Source: Rothia amarae
GTDB taxonomy: Bacteria; Actinomycetota; Actinomycetes; Actinomycetales; Micrococcaceae
DNA length: 64,000 bases
Assembly (NCBI RefSeq): GCF_014705945.2
Contig: NZ_CP061538.1
Location: 434,001 to 498,000, forward strand
Reading direction: 5' to 3'
Part shown: in pieces, positions 8,187 through 15,968 of the stretch
Numbering within the stretch: position 1 is the stretch's first letter
Layout of the letters: each line of letters opens with the position of its first letter
Notes under the pieces: model-generated
Seen by the model: the letters and a program-made list of their open reading frames with translations, nothing else
Databases searched by the model: none
What the model was told of the DNA's origin: nothing
Translations under genes and position numbers: made by a program

Positions 8187-8879
8187 ATGACTGATCTTAT
8201 TGATACAACTGAGATGTATCTGCGCACTATTCTTGAGCTTGAAGAAGAGGGAGTCACTCCCATGCGTGCTCGAATTGCCGAGCGTCTTGATCACTCTGGT
8301 CCTACTGTTTCGCAAACTGTGGCTCGAATTGAAAAGCATGGGCTGGTTGAAGTTGCCGAGGATCGTTCACTACAGCTCACTGCTGAAGGGCGCAAAAAAG
8401 CCGTAGAAGTCATGCGCAAGCACCGCTTGGCTGAAAGGTTGCTTGCCGATGTTATCGGTTTGGACATTGCTTACATTCATGATGAAGCGTGCCGCTGGGA
8501 GCATGTCATGAGTGAGCGAGTGGAACGCCGTCTGCTTGAAATCCTCAATGAGCCAAAGTTTTCTCCATATGGCAACGCTATCCCCGGCTTAGAAGAACTC
8601 GGCGCTGAGTCCGAGCAAAATGACGCGCGGACTGTGAGTATGGCCGTGGCAGCTCAAGATTCTGGCCCGGAAGATCGCTTTACGGTCACTCGATTTCCTG
8701 AATCTATCCAGACCGATATGGAGTTGCTGAAGGAATTGGGTGACGCCGGCATCGTCTATGGCGCTACCGTTTCGGTCGTTTCGGCTGCAGATGGAGAGGT
8801 TCGGGTAGAAGCTGATGGTGAGGATGCCCCTCTTCACCTCTCTGCTGATGTTGCCCAGGCGGTCGTCGTCAAGCGATAA
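8187..8879 (+). CDS. ideR: Iron-dependent DtxR/IdeR-family repressor
   Basis: Fe2+-activated transcriptional repressor of siderophore and iron-uptake genes and often an activator of iron storage. It is 230 aa: a winged HTH (1-75; LIDTTEMYLRTI, SGPTVSQTVARIEKHGLV), a metal-binding/dimerisation domain (75-140) with ligands in MRKHRLAERLL and HDEACRWEHVMSE (the Cys, Glu and His set of DtxR site 2 is intact), and a C-terminal SH3-like domain (about 150-230). GAGGAAATA precedes the ATG. Catecholate genes 7 kb away, dps and the VIT1-like gene are plausible regulon members, but no convincing IdeR box was seen at them. It could be called dtxR. Confidence 0.92.
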   Translation: MTDLIDTTEMYLRTILELEEEGVTPMRARIAERLDHSGPTVSQTVARIEKHGLVEVAEDRSLQLTAEGRKKAVEVMRKHRLAERLLADVIGLDIAYIHDEACRWEHVMSERVERRLLEILNEPKFSPYGNAIPGLEELGAESEQNDARTVSMAVAAQDSGPEDRFTVTRFPESIQTDMELLKELGDAGIVYGATVSVVSAADGEVRVEADGEDAPLHLSADVAQAVVVKR

Positions 8880-8934
8880 ATTGTCAGTTTGCTGATGAAA
8901 GTTATACGTTTGTGACCTTTGGTCGTTAAAAGGG

Positions 8935-8965
8935 GCATTTTTGAGGTGAGAACCTCCAAAAGTGC
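8935..8965 (+). terminator. Terminator-like hairpin after ideR
   Basis: The stem GAGGT/ACCTC with a GAGA loop is extended by T-rich/A-rich pairing (GCATTTTT ... CAAAAGTGC). The rest of the gene-free stretch to 9450 holds the promoter and riboswitch listed next; 8966-9183 is AT-rich with no other feature seen. Confidence 0.5.
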
Positions 8966-9183
8966 ATGATGTGAGCTATCTCCTTTAGGAAAAAATATAT
9001 CGTTTCGAGACCTTCACGATGTTGGTTTTGTGTGTGAATGTGGGATTTTCCTGAGTGCTTTTATCAGTGTATCTCCGGTATTTTAGTGGGGTTGGCGATA
9101 AAAAATACGTAATATGTAACTTGGAGACTTGTGGGATTATTTGGGGTTTTTGAAGGAGCTCAAAAAAATTTCGTAACCAAAAC

Positions 9184-9212
9184 GTGACAATTCGGTTTTG
9201 ACTGTGTAATGT
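9184..9212 (+). promoter_or_regulatory. Sigma-A type promoter for the riboswitch-NlpC/P60 transcript
   Basis: A -35-like GTGACA (9184-9189) and a -10-like TAATGT (9207-9212) are separated by 17 bp, about 70 bp upstream of the riboswitch. This predicts a long 5' leader of about 230 nt. Confidence 0.5.
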
Positions 9213-9245
9213 CTTTCTCGTGCCAATCACTGGTCGGAAAGGCAC

Positions 9246-9431
9246 CCTCGAAACAGAACGCCTAGTTCTGCCACTGTTTCAACGAGGTCACAAAATTTAT
9301 AGAAAATGTTTTGGCAGAAGCGGGGGACCCAATCTTTGGGTTCTTTCATAAAGAGCCCTTGGGGTGAAGTTGCAGATCTAAATGTAACCGAGTGAACCTT
9401 CTACTCGAACCCGACAGCTTACCTCGTGAGG
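9246..9431 (+). promoter_or_regulatory. c-di-AMP (ydaO/yuaA-type) riboswitch
   Basis: Hallmark segments of the ydaO aptamer are present in order: CGGGGGACCCAA (9321 on), TTGGGGTGAA (9360 on), then CGAACCCGACAGCTTACCTCG (9406 on). P1 is CGAGGT (9283-9288) pairing with ACCTCG (9421-9426). The same CGAGG can instead pair with CCTCG at 9246-9250, reinforced by AAACAG/CTGTTT, giving an upstream competitor hairpin. In actinobacteria this class controls cell-wall hydrolase genes, which fits the NlpC/P60 gene 19 nt downstream. The segments were matched by eye, not by a covariance model. Confidence 0.85.
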
Positions 9432-9449
9432 CAAACGGAGGAAATTCAA

Positions 9450-10067
9450 ATGGCAAAGAGCACCGCTCGTCACATGGCAGCTAAGAAGAACAACATTGCA
9501 CGTAACGCAGGTGCAGCAGCAGTTGCTGGTGCAGCACTGATTGGTTCTGTAGCTCCCGCAAATGCTTTCGCAGTAGCAACCCCCGCAGCAGTGGATTCCA
9601 CTCCTACTCTTGTTGACTACGCATCATCCACCTCATACTCCACCAACGGCGCGGCAGTTGAGAACACCACCGCTACTGTAAAGACTCAGGATTCAAAGAC
9701 TCAGAACCTTGAAGGTAAGCGTGCAGCTATCGTTGCAGGTGCATACGATGGTATCGGTGGATCCTACGTTTGGGGCGGCGAGTCCTACAAGGCTTGGGAC
9801 TGCTCAGGCTTCGTATCCTACGTATTCGCACAGCAGGGCATCAACCTTACCTCCTACACCTACGCAATGGCAGGCGAGCTGACCCCTACCTCTAACCCCC
9901 AGCCCGGCGACATCGTTTTCACTAACGGTTACGCTCACGTTGGTATCTACGTTGGTAACGGCGAAATGATCTCCGCTCTTAACCCCGGTCAGGGCACCTT
10001 GAAGACTTCGGTTGACGGTGGCGGATTCATGCCCGTAGATGGTTACTACACCGTTGCAGGTCTCTAA
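9450..10067 (+). CDS. Secreted NlpC/P60 peptidoglycan hydrolase
   Basis: Cell-wall endopeptidase cleaving stem-peptide bonds in peptidoglycan, 205 aa. The N-terminus is basic, followed by an Ala-rich hydrophobic stretch ending VAPANAFA, a Sec signal peptide. The NlpC/P60 domain occupies about 90-200: YVWGGESYKAWDCSGFV carries the nucleophile Cys and YAHVGIYVGNGEM the catalytic His. The ATG at 9450 is chosen over the GTG at 9426 because GGAGGAAA lies 8 nt upstream. Expression is probably set by the c-di-AMP riboswitch in the leader, linking wall turnover to the second messenger. Confidence 0.93.
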   Translation: MAKSTARHMAAKKNNIARNAGAAAVAGAALIGSVAPANAFAVATPAAVDSTPTLVDYASSTSYSTNGAAVENTTATVKTQDSKTQNLEGKRAAIVAGAYDGIGGSYVWGGESYKAWDCSGFVSYVFAQQGINLTSYTYAMAGELTPTSNPQPGDIVFTNGYAHVGIYVGNGEMISALNPGQGTLKTSVDGGGFMPVDGYYTVAGL

Positions 10068-10095
10068 GCCTTAGGGTTTAGTTTCTAGAACTTTG

Positions 10096-10128
10096 AAAGG
10101 GGAGCTCGCCCAGCGGCAGCTCCCTTTT
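10096..10128 (+). terminator. Terminator of the NlpC/P60 gene
   Basis: AAAGGGGAGCT / AGCTCCCTTTT stem with an 11-nt loop, 30 bp after the stop codon. Confidence 0.8.
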
Positions 10129-10326
10129 CATGAACTCTCATTCTGGTCTAATGTAGTGAGTGTTCTCAAAACTTTCTTTCTTTAACTGAAAGAACAACCC
10201 GCCGAGTGAATCGGTAGTGCGGCCCAGTACGACCAGCAGGGCCGCATTTTTTATGCCTTCTTTTCCAGTAGGCAGGCAGTTGCGCTGGGCGAACGTCCAG
10301 ACTATACGCACACTAAACCTATTAGA

Positions 10327-10566
10327 ATGGAAAACATGCCTACTCAATTTGAAAGCCCCACCAGCGGATCTGATCAAGAATTCACCTATATGGCGGTTGG
10401 AATGGTTGGTGGTGCGATACCCGGAATTATTATCGGTCTTATTATTGCGATGTTCGCTGGACATGCGGCGATGTGGGTTTCCATTACCGGCGGCATCGGC
10501 ATTATTCTGGGCCTTCTGATTGCCCGGGGACTGTATAAGAAGAAAAAGAATTCTTCTCGGCCGTAG
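10327..10566 (+). CDS. Small membrane protein, two TM helices
   Basis: A 79-aa protein with two glycine-rich hydrophobic helices (about 25-46 and 50-68) and a strongly basic tail (LYKKKKNSSRP). It is not assigned to a family. ATG at 10327 or at 10336 is possible; no clear ribosome-binding site is visible, so it may be translated from a very short leader. Its last 65 bp overlap the end of the convergent DUF4031-HD gene, which is unusual but compatible with both being real. Confidence 0.55.
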   Translation: MENMPTQFESPTSGSDQEFTYMAVGMVGGAIPGIIIGLIIAMFAGHAAMWVSITGGIGIILGLLIARGLYKKKKNSSRP

Positions 10567-11473
10567 CTGCTAGCTGCTCAAGCTCTGTATGTATATTGCG
10601 GCGGGCGTCTTGCTCCCATAGCGCCTGACCCTGCGGAGAGAGATAGATGGATTCTCGGGCAAGAAGACCTTTCAGAACTTTGCTTCTTCCTGCTCTGAAA
10701 TCCTCATCGCTGAAATGGCTGTATTCGAAACGGATAGCCTGGGCGTACCGGGTGTAGCGAGCTGAATCTGCAGCTAAAATCGCCATGTCGGCGTCGAGAA
10801 ATAAAGCAAAATCCTCGGTGGAGAGTGTGCTTAGGAGTTGGGGTGAGACCTCGTGAGTTATTGTTGCCTCAATGAGCTCGGTAACTTCTTCAATCTCCTG
10901 GGTATTAAGTACTCCAGTGCTGACCAGCGGTGATAATGTATCGGCAGCGAAGTCAGCGGAAGCTCGCTCATCCTGACCGGGATTACCGTCGTAGACGACG
11001 TCGTGAAACCACGCGGCGAGTATAGCGGTTCGGGGTGGGGCGCCGGGGGAATAGAGTGTATCGAGAGCATTCAGCATTTCGAGTAGATGTGCGCTGTTAT
11101 GATAAGCCCGCGTTGAGGCGCTCCACTGTTCGAGGATGTGCTCGCCGAGTTCTTCGTGGAGGGGGAGTAATGAATTCCAGCGCTCTAGTAGCGTATTTTT
11201 AATTTTTGGGGGACGCTCTTTGAGGGGGACCCGCAACCCGGAGCGGATGAGCCTGCGCGTCAATTCGCGGCCGTCTACCGCTACTGCTCCTGCTTCGATG
11301 AGGTGATCGTAAATCTCTGCGGGGACATCATAGTGGTCTAAATCGAACGCTCGTTCTGAAAGAGAATTAGCTCTGGCGAATGCGTGGAGCTCAGCCAGAG
11401 AAGTGTCTGAAACTAAATGCGAGAAGACCGTGCCATGAGCAGGCCAGGCGGGAGGGTCAATCAAAATCGTCAC
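10502..11473 (-). CDS. DUF4031 - HD-superfamily phosphohydrolase fusion protein
   Basis: A 323-aa protein. Residues 1-90 match DUF4031 (ILIDPPAWPAHG, HLVSDTSLAELHAFA, DLDHYDVPAEIYDHL, VDGRELTRRLIRSGLR). Residues about 105-300 resemble the COG4339-type metal-dependent HD hydrolases: YHNSAHLLEML, then AWFHDVVYDG with the HD pair and a downstream DADMAILA that supplies further metal ligands. A nucleotide or phosphate substrate is likely for the class but unknown here. It overlaps the convergent small membrane gene tail to tail. Confidence 0.8.
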   Translation of the reverse strand: MTILIDPPAWPAHGTVFSHLVSDTSLAELHAFARANSLSERAFDLDHYDVPAEIYDHLIEAGAVAVDGRELTRRLIRSGLRVPLKERPPKIKNTLLERWNSLLPLHEELGEHILEQWSASTRAYHNSAHLLEMLNALDTLYSPGAPPRTAILAAWFHDVVYDGNPGQDERASADFAADTLSPLVSTGVLNTQEIEEVTELIEATITHEVSPQLLSTLSTEDFALFLDADMAILAADSARYTRYAQAIRFEYSHFSDEDFRAGRSKVLKGLLARESIYLSPQGQALWEQDARRNIHTELEQLAATAEKNSFSSYTVPGQSEGPE

Positions 11474-11564
11474 GCCTCAAGTCTGGCATACCGGTTGGGA
11501 TTGCGCCGAAAGGGTAGCTATACTGAGGAGAGTCTTTTTGAAGGCTAAATCCTTTGCAAAGCTA

Positions 11565-11637
11565 GCCCTCGTAGCTCAGGGGATAGAGCACCGCTCTCCT
11601 AAAGCGGGTGTCGATGGTTCGAATCCATTCGGGGGCA
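11565..11637 (+). tRNA. tRNA-Arg (anticodon CCU)
   Basis: The cloverleaf can be drawn directly. The acceptor GCCCTCG pairs with CGGGGGC (one G-U), the D arm is GCTC/GAGC, and the anticodon stem CCGCT/AGCGG holds loop CTCCTAA with anticodon CCT. The T arm contains GGTTCGAATCC. The discriminator is A; CCA is not encoded. It reads AGG codons. Confidence 0.97.
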
Positions 11638-11651
11638 CAAACGACAACATT

Positions 11652-11721
11652 AAAAACGACCACCAAAGCATCAAACTGATCAGTGATTGCTGATCAGTGC
11701 GGAGCTTTGTTGGTCGTTTTT
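11652..11721 (+). terminator. tRNA terminator, long nested inverted repeat
   Basis: The outer arms AAAAACGACCACCAAAGC and GCTTTGTTGGTCGTTTTT (one mismatch) enclose two copies of the palindrome CTGATCAG (11678 and 11690). The T-rich right arm gives a strong terminator. The remaining 11722-11823 is AT-rich leader for the restriction enzyme gene. Confidence 0.8.
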
Positions 11722-11823
11722 CGCGATTTAGCTGTATATAGCTGAGAGAAATACCCCATTACTATGTGATGTAGAGAATAATCTTAGTAGAACTTAAATT
11801 TTCGCTTTCACTCTGAGGACCCG

Positions 11824-14800
11824 ATGAGCCCGTTTTCTGACTTCGTCAGCACCTATATCCGAACAGTTAACGAAAACCTGTCTTCACAGATTGGTGAGCC
11901 AGAGGCGCAGTTGACAACTCCTGTGGCTAACTTACTAGTTGCCGTGGGGAGCGAAATAGATAATCAAGAAATTGTGGTTATCCGTGAAACTCGTATTGAA
12001 GACGGTGCAGCTCGACCTGATTTTGGCGTTCAGGTGGATGGTCTACTAGTAGGACACGTAGAACTGAAGAAACCCGGTGTTTCGCTTGATCCTGACACAT
12101 ACAAGTCAGGGCATAACAAAGAGCAGTGGGAGAAATTGAGAAATCTTCCTAACCTTTTGCATACGGACGGCACCGAGTGGAGACTATGGCATTATGGCGA
12201 ACTGGTAGATATTGTAAATATTCACCGAAAAGGTCGTAACAGCGCAGAGTTGCTCAACCGATTCAAGGGTATTCTGCAGAAGTTCCTCAATTGGAGCCCG
12301 GTTCCCATAAGTACAACTGATGCCCTGGTGAACAAGATGGGCATGTTGGCGGCTCTGTTGCGTGCCGAGGTGCTTGAGCAGCTCAAGCTTCAGCGGAAGC
12401 TAGCTAAAAATCCGAAGATTGCTCCCCGTAAACTGCCCCTACCTGCTCTGAAGGAAGATTGGCGTAGTGTGCTTTATCCGCGAGCTACCGATGAAGAATT
12501 TGCCGATGGATTTGCCCAAACTATTATTTTTGCACTCATTTTGGCGCTCACTGAGGGTAAAGATATTGATATTAAGTCTCTTCACAACATTTCCCGTGAA
12601 CTACAAGAGAATCACGGCTTGCTGGGGAATGCTCTAGGACTATTGACCGAGCACATTAGTGAGCAAAGCGAGCTTTACACGACTCTTACCATCATTACTC
12701 GCACCTTTAGCGCTGTCGACTGGGAGTCTATTTCACGAGGGAGTACAGATGTTTACCTGCATCTTTACGAACACTTCCTCAATGTGTACGATCCTGAACT
12801 TCGTAAGAAGACGGGTAGCTATTACACCCCAGTAGAAGTAGTCGATTCAATGGTGAGGATTACAGATGAAGCGTTGAGGCTTTATCTCAACAAACCAATG
12901 GGTCTAGCTTCTGATGGGGTGGCGGTCATTGACCCTGCGATGGGTACAGGTACATACCCTCTTTCGGTATTGCGTTCAGTTGCTGAAAACCCTGATTTGC
13001 TAGGGCCAGGAGAAGTTAAAGATCGCATTAACTATATAGCGGAAAATCTCTATGGTTTTGAGTTACAGTCAGGTTCATTTTCCGTGGCAGAGCTTAGAGT
13101 GTCTCAGACTCTTGAGCAACTTGGCGGAACAATCCCTGCGGGTGGTCTCAATCTTTTTGTGGCAGACACTCTTGAAAACCCTAAGAAATCGGATAACGCA
13201 CGCTTAAGTTACAGTCTGCAACTTATTGCTGAGCAGCGCATCAAAGCGAACAGGATTAAGAAATATACGCCTATTCAGGTGTGTATAGGAAACCCTCCAT
13301 ATAAAGATAAGGCGGAGGGAATGGGCGGTTGGATTGAACAGGGAGATGAAAGCCAGCCCCTTCTCGCAGATTTTAAGAGCGCAGGTAACGGAAGACTCGA
13401 GTACGTTCTCAAAAATCTGTATGTTTATTTTTGGCGTTGGGCTTTTTGGAAAGTCTTTGAGTCTGTAGAAACATCTGACGCCGGAGTGGTTTGTTTTATC
13501 ACGGCGGACGGATATTTGCGTGGTCCAGGATTCGCCGGTATGCGCGAGTACATTCGGCGTAATACAAGCCGCGGCTGGATCATTAACTTAACTCCTGAAG
13601 GTAAGCAGCCTCCAGCTAAGAACGCCATTTTCAACATCGAGACCCCCGTATCGGTGGCTCTCTTTGTACGAGAGCCTAATAACAGTGTTGAGGTTCCCTC
13701 GGATATTAAATATGTGAGCTTTGAAGGTACCCGTGAAGAAAAATTCGCGGCGTTCAAAGAGCTAACGTTGGATTCTGAACTATTTCAGGACGTGCGAACG
13801 GGATGGCATGATAAATTCTCGCCTAAGGCGGAGGGCGAGTGGGATAGCTATCTGGCGATGCACGATATTTTCTGCTGGCAGAGTCCTGGAATCAAACCCA
13901 ATAAGACGTGGGTCTACGCTCCGCATCCAGATGTACTTGAATTCCGATGGAATGAATTAGCCGATGAAGCAGATAAAGTTTTGAGGGAAGAGAAGTTTAG
14001 AGAAACTAGAGACTCTTCGCTCTATAAGGGCAAGAAGCCCCTACCTGGTACGGATACTCAGCAAGGAACAGAAAATCCCCTGAACCAGGTATTTGACCAT
14101 GAAATTGACCGTTCAATTTCTAAGGTCGTTCAGGTTGCTTATCGATCCTTTGACCGGCAGAACATAATTGCTGATAGTCGCGTGCTTGCAACACCTCGTC
14201 CTAATCTTTGGGCAGCCCGTTCAGCTCAACAGATTTTTGTTGTAGAACAACATGCACATTTTCCTAAAGCTGGACCGGGCTTAATGATGAGCGCGCTGAT
14301 ACCAGATATGGATATGTTCAATAACCGAGGCGGGCGTGCCCATCCTCTCTTCCACCCTGATGGTAGCCCCAACATTGTCCCCGAATTAAGTTCTGAACTC
14401 TCAGAACTTTTAGGTCTCGAACTGACTGATTCCGACATTCTGTACTATCTGGCAGGGCTCACCGCCCACCCCGGCTACGTGGAGACTTTCGAAGAAGAAC
14501 TTCAAGAAGCAGGAATCAGGATTCCTCTCAGCGCCCGCGCTGATCTCTGGGAAGAACTGATTGCGCTAGGCAAAAACATCGTATGGTTACACACCTATGG
14601 CGAGCGCGGAGAGCCCTTAGAAGGAATTAGCTCCCTCAAAGAAACAGCCGGGGAGTACTCCATGCCGGTCTATCAGGAAAACATGGTCTCCATGCCAGAG
14701 AAGAAACCGACTTGGCTTGTAAAGCTCACCAAAGATGGAAAAGAATATGAAAATGCTCTCCAATTCGGTACAGCAATTTGGTCGAACGTGGACCAGCGAG

Positions 14801-15102
14801 TTTTCGAGTATACAGTCGGTGGAGTTAACGTTATCGGCTCATGGGCAGGCTACAGGCTGAAGAAACCACTGGGTAAGAAGACTTCTCCTCTCAATGATAT
14901 TGTGCAGGGCACCTGGCCAAGAGAGTGGTCAAGGGAGTTCTCAGAGCTACTCAGCGTTCTAACCCATTTAGTCAATCTTGAAGAACAACAAAAGAAACTA
15001 CTGACTAAGGTGCTAGCGAACCCTCTCTTTTTGCGTGAAAAATTAGAGGAACAAGGGGTTGTCTGGCCAACCCCAAAAGACCGCAAACCGAAAATGGCAT
15101 AA
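11824..15102 (+). CDS. Single-polypeptide restriction-modification enzyme (type IIG/ISP-like)
   Basis: A 1092-aa enzyme that should both methylate an adenine in its target and cut unmodified DNA. The N-terminal nuclease has a PD-(D/E)xK pattern (PD at 65-66, VELKK with E80 and K82). A helical spacer (about 140-330) has no Walker A or DEAD-box motif, so the helicase of true type ISP enzymes is absent. The N6-adenine methylase has motif I DPAMGTG (D370) and motif IV NPPY (N490), followed by a long target-recognition region (about 640-1080). GAGG precedes the ATG. No separate methyltransferase or specificity subunit lies nearby. Its place right after a tRNA gene and its own terminator suggest an independently acquired cassette. 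Confidence 0.9.
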   Translation: MSPFSDFVSTYIRTVNENLSSQIGEPEAQLTTPVANLLVAVGSEIDNQEIVVIRETRIEDGAARPDFGVQVDGLLVGHVELKKPGVSLDPDTYKSGHNKEQWEKLRNLPNLLHTDGTEWRLWHYGELVDIVNIHRKGRNSAELLNRFKGILQKFLNWSPVPISTTDALVNKMGMLAALLRAEVLEQLKLQRKLAKNPKIAPRKLPLPALKEDWRSVLYPRATDEEFADGFAQTIIFALILALTEGKDIDIKSLHNISRELQENHGLLGNALGLLTEHISEQSELYTTLTIITRTFSAVDWESISRGSTDVYLHLYEHFLNVYDPELRKKTGSYYTPVEVVDSMVRITDEALRLYLNKPMGLASDGVAVIDPAMGTGTYPLSVLRSVAENPDLLGPGEVKDRINYIAENLYGFELQSGSFSVAELRVSQTLEQLGGTIPAGGLNLFVADTLENPKKSDNARLSYSLQLIAEQRIKANRIKKYTPIQVCIGNPPYKDKAEGMGGWIEQGDESQPLLADFKSAGNGRLEYVLKNLYVYFWRWAFWKVFESVETSDAGVVCFITADGYLRGPGFAGMREYIRRNTSRGWIINLTPEGKQPPAKNAIFNIETPVSVALFVREPNNSVEVPSDIKYVSFEGTREEKFAAFKELTLDSELFQDVRTGWHDKFSPKAEGEWDSYLAMHDIFCWQSPGIKPNKTWVYAPHPDVLEFRWNELADEADKVLREEKFRETRDSSLYKGKKPLPGTDTQQGTENPLNQVFDHEIDRSISKVVQVAYRSFDRQNIIADSRVLATPRPNLWAARSAQQIFVVEQHAHFPKAGPGLMMSALIPDMDMFNNRGGRAHPLFHPDGSPNIVPELSSELSELLGLELTDSDILYYLAGLTAHPGYVETFEEELQEAGIRIPLSARADLWEELIALGKNIVWLHTYGERGEPLEGISSLKETAGEYSMPVYQENMVSMPEKKPTWLVKLTKDGKEYENALQFGTAIWSNVDQRVFEYTVGGVNVIGSWAGYRLKKPLGKKTSPLNDIVQGTWPREWSREFSELLSVLTHLVNLEEQQKKLLTKVLANPLFLREKLEEQGVVWPTPKDRKPKMA

Positions 15103-15143
15103 AATATGGAGCCTCAGATTATCGCTGAGGCTCCATATTTTTT
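15102..15143. terminator. Terminator of the restriction-modification gene
   Basis: A perfect 16-bp stem (AAATATGGAGCCTCAG / CTGAGGCTCCATATTT) with a 7-nt loop and following T residues; it begins at the stop codon. Confidence 0.9.
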
Positions 15144-15169
15144 ACTTCATCAGGAAGTCTGCTTCGCAC

Positions 15170-15850
15170 CTACCGAATCGGTTGCTGACCCTTTAGCTCG
15201 CCGCGGGAGAACGCATCAATCTTGCCCTGCACTAGTCGGACAGCCATCCAGCCCAGCTGCGCCCAGCATGCAATAAACAGAACCCAGCGCACAGCAACCA
15301 ACAAAGCTGCTACGCCTACCGGGCCTGTTGCCGGGTTCGCCAGCGCGGCGTCGAGAACAAAATTGCCCAGAATAAAGACAAGCGCCCAAAGAACCGGCAC
15401 CGCCATCATCAGCCGCGAAACAGTTTTGGCAAACTGCGAAGCAGAAATCATAGCTACCCACGCGCCAGCAAAAATCAAGGGGAAAATCAACCCGGAGGAG
15501 CGATGGATGTACTGGTATTGCACCAGCATGTCACGCCCCAACCCCTGGTTTACGGCTAATGCATGCTGTTGATCAAACCAGAATTTCAGTTCCGAAATAG
15601 TAGTTCCTGCTCGCTCGCTCATCTCCGGCAACACCCACAGATAGTAATAAAGCATGAGTAAAACAGCAATCACAAAAGCCACGCCAGCGAACATGAAGGA
15701 TTTGCCGGATTCCGGGTTAGCTTCAACAGAATCATGGCGTACAGACTGAGTGCGGGCTTTGTGCGCCGTCTCAGCAGGCGGCGCAATCGTTGTTTTAGCT
15801 TCAATATTGTTGCCATAGAGACGTTTTTTCTGACCTTTTGAAAGACCCAT
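15170..15850 (-). CDS. Membrane protein of unknown function
   Basis: About 226 aa from the ATG at 15850 (MGLSKGQKKRLYG). A longer reading to 15892 is open, but the basic N-terminus beginning at 15850 looks more natural. A hydrophilic N-terminal segment (about 1-50) is followed by a TM helix (about 52-75), an external stretch with WVLPEMSERAG, and three further helices in the C-terminal half (about 120-210). No family was recognised. It is divergent from pcrA. Confidence 0.65.
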   Translation of the reverse strand: MGLSKGQKKRLYGNNIEAKTTIAPPAETAHKARTQSVRHDSVEANPESGKSFMFAGVAFVIAVLLMLYYYLWVLPEMSERAGTTISELKFWFDQQHALAVNQGLGRDMLVQYQYIHRSSGLIFPLIFAGAWVAMISASQFAKTVSRLMMAVPVLWALVFILGNFVLDAALANPATGPVGVAALLVAVRWVLFIACWAQLGWMAVRLVQGKIDAFSRGELKGQQPIR

Positions 15851-15968
15851 GCAAGAATCACCACTCCGTCTATAAAACTCTGTCTTCACCATTATGGAAC
15901 ATTTAGGTGTTTGTCTGCGGCGAAAGTCTTGCTCTTCGAATAAACGTTCGGGTTAAACTGGGTATGCG

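Noticed and set aside
10138-10464. 108-aa minus-strand reading frame
   Set aside because: Overlaps the plus-strand small membrane gene and a terminator region; composition is Asn/His/Arg-rich with no domain or hydrophobic pattern.
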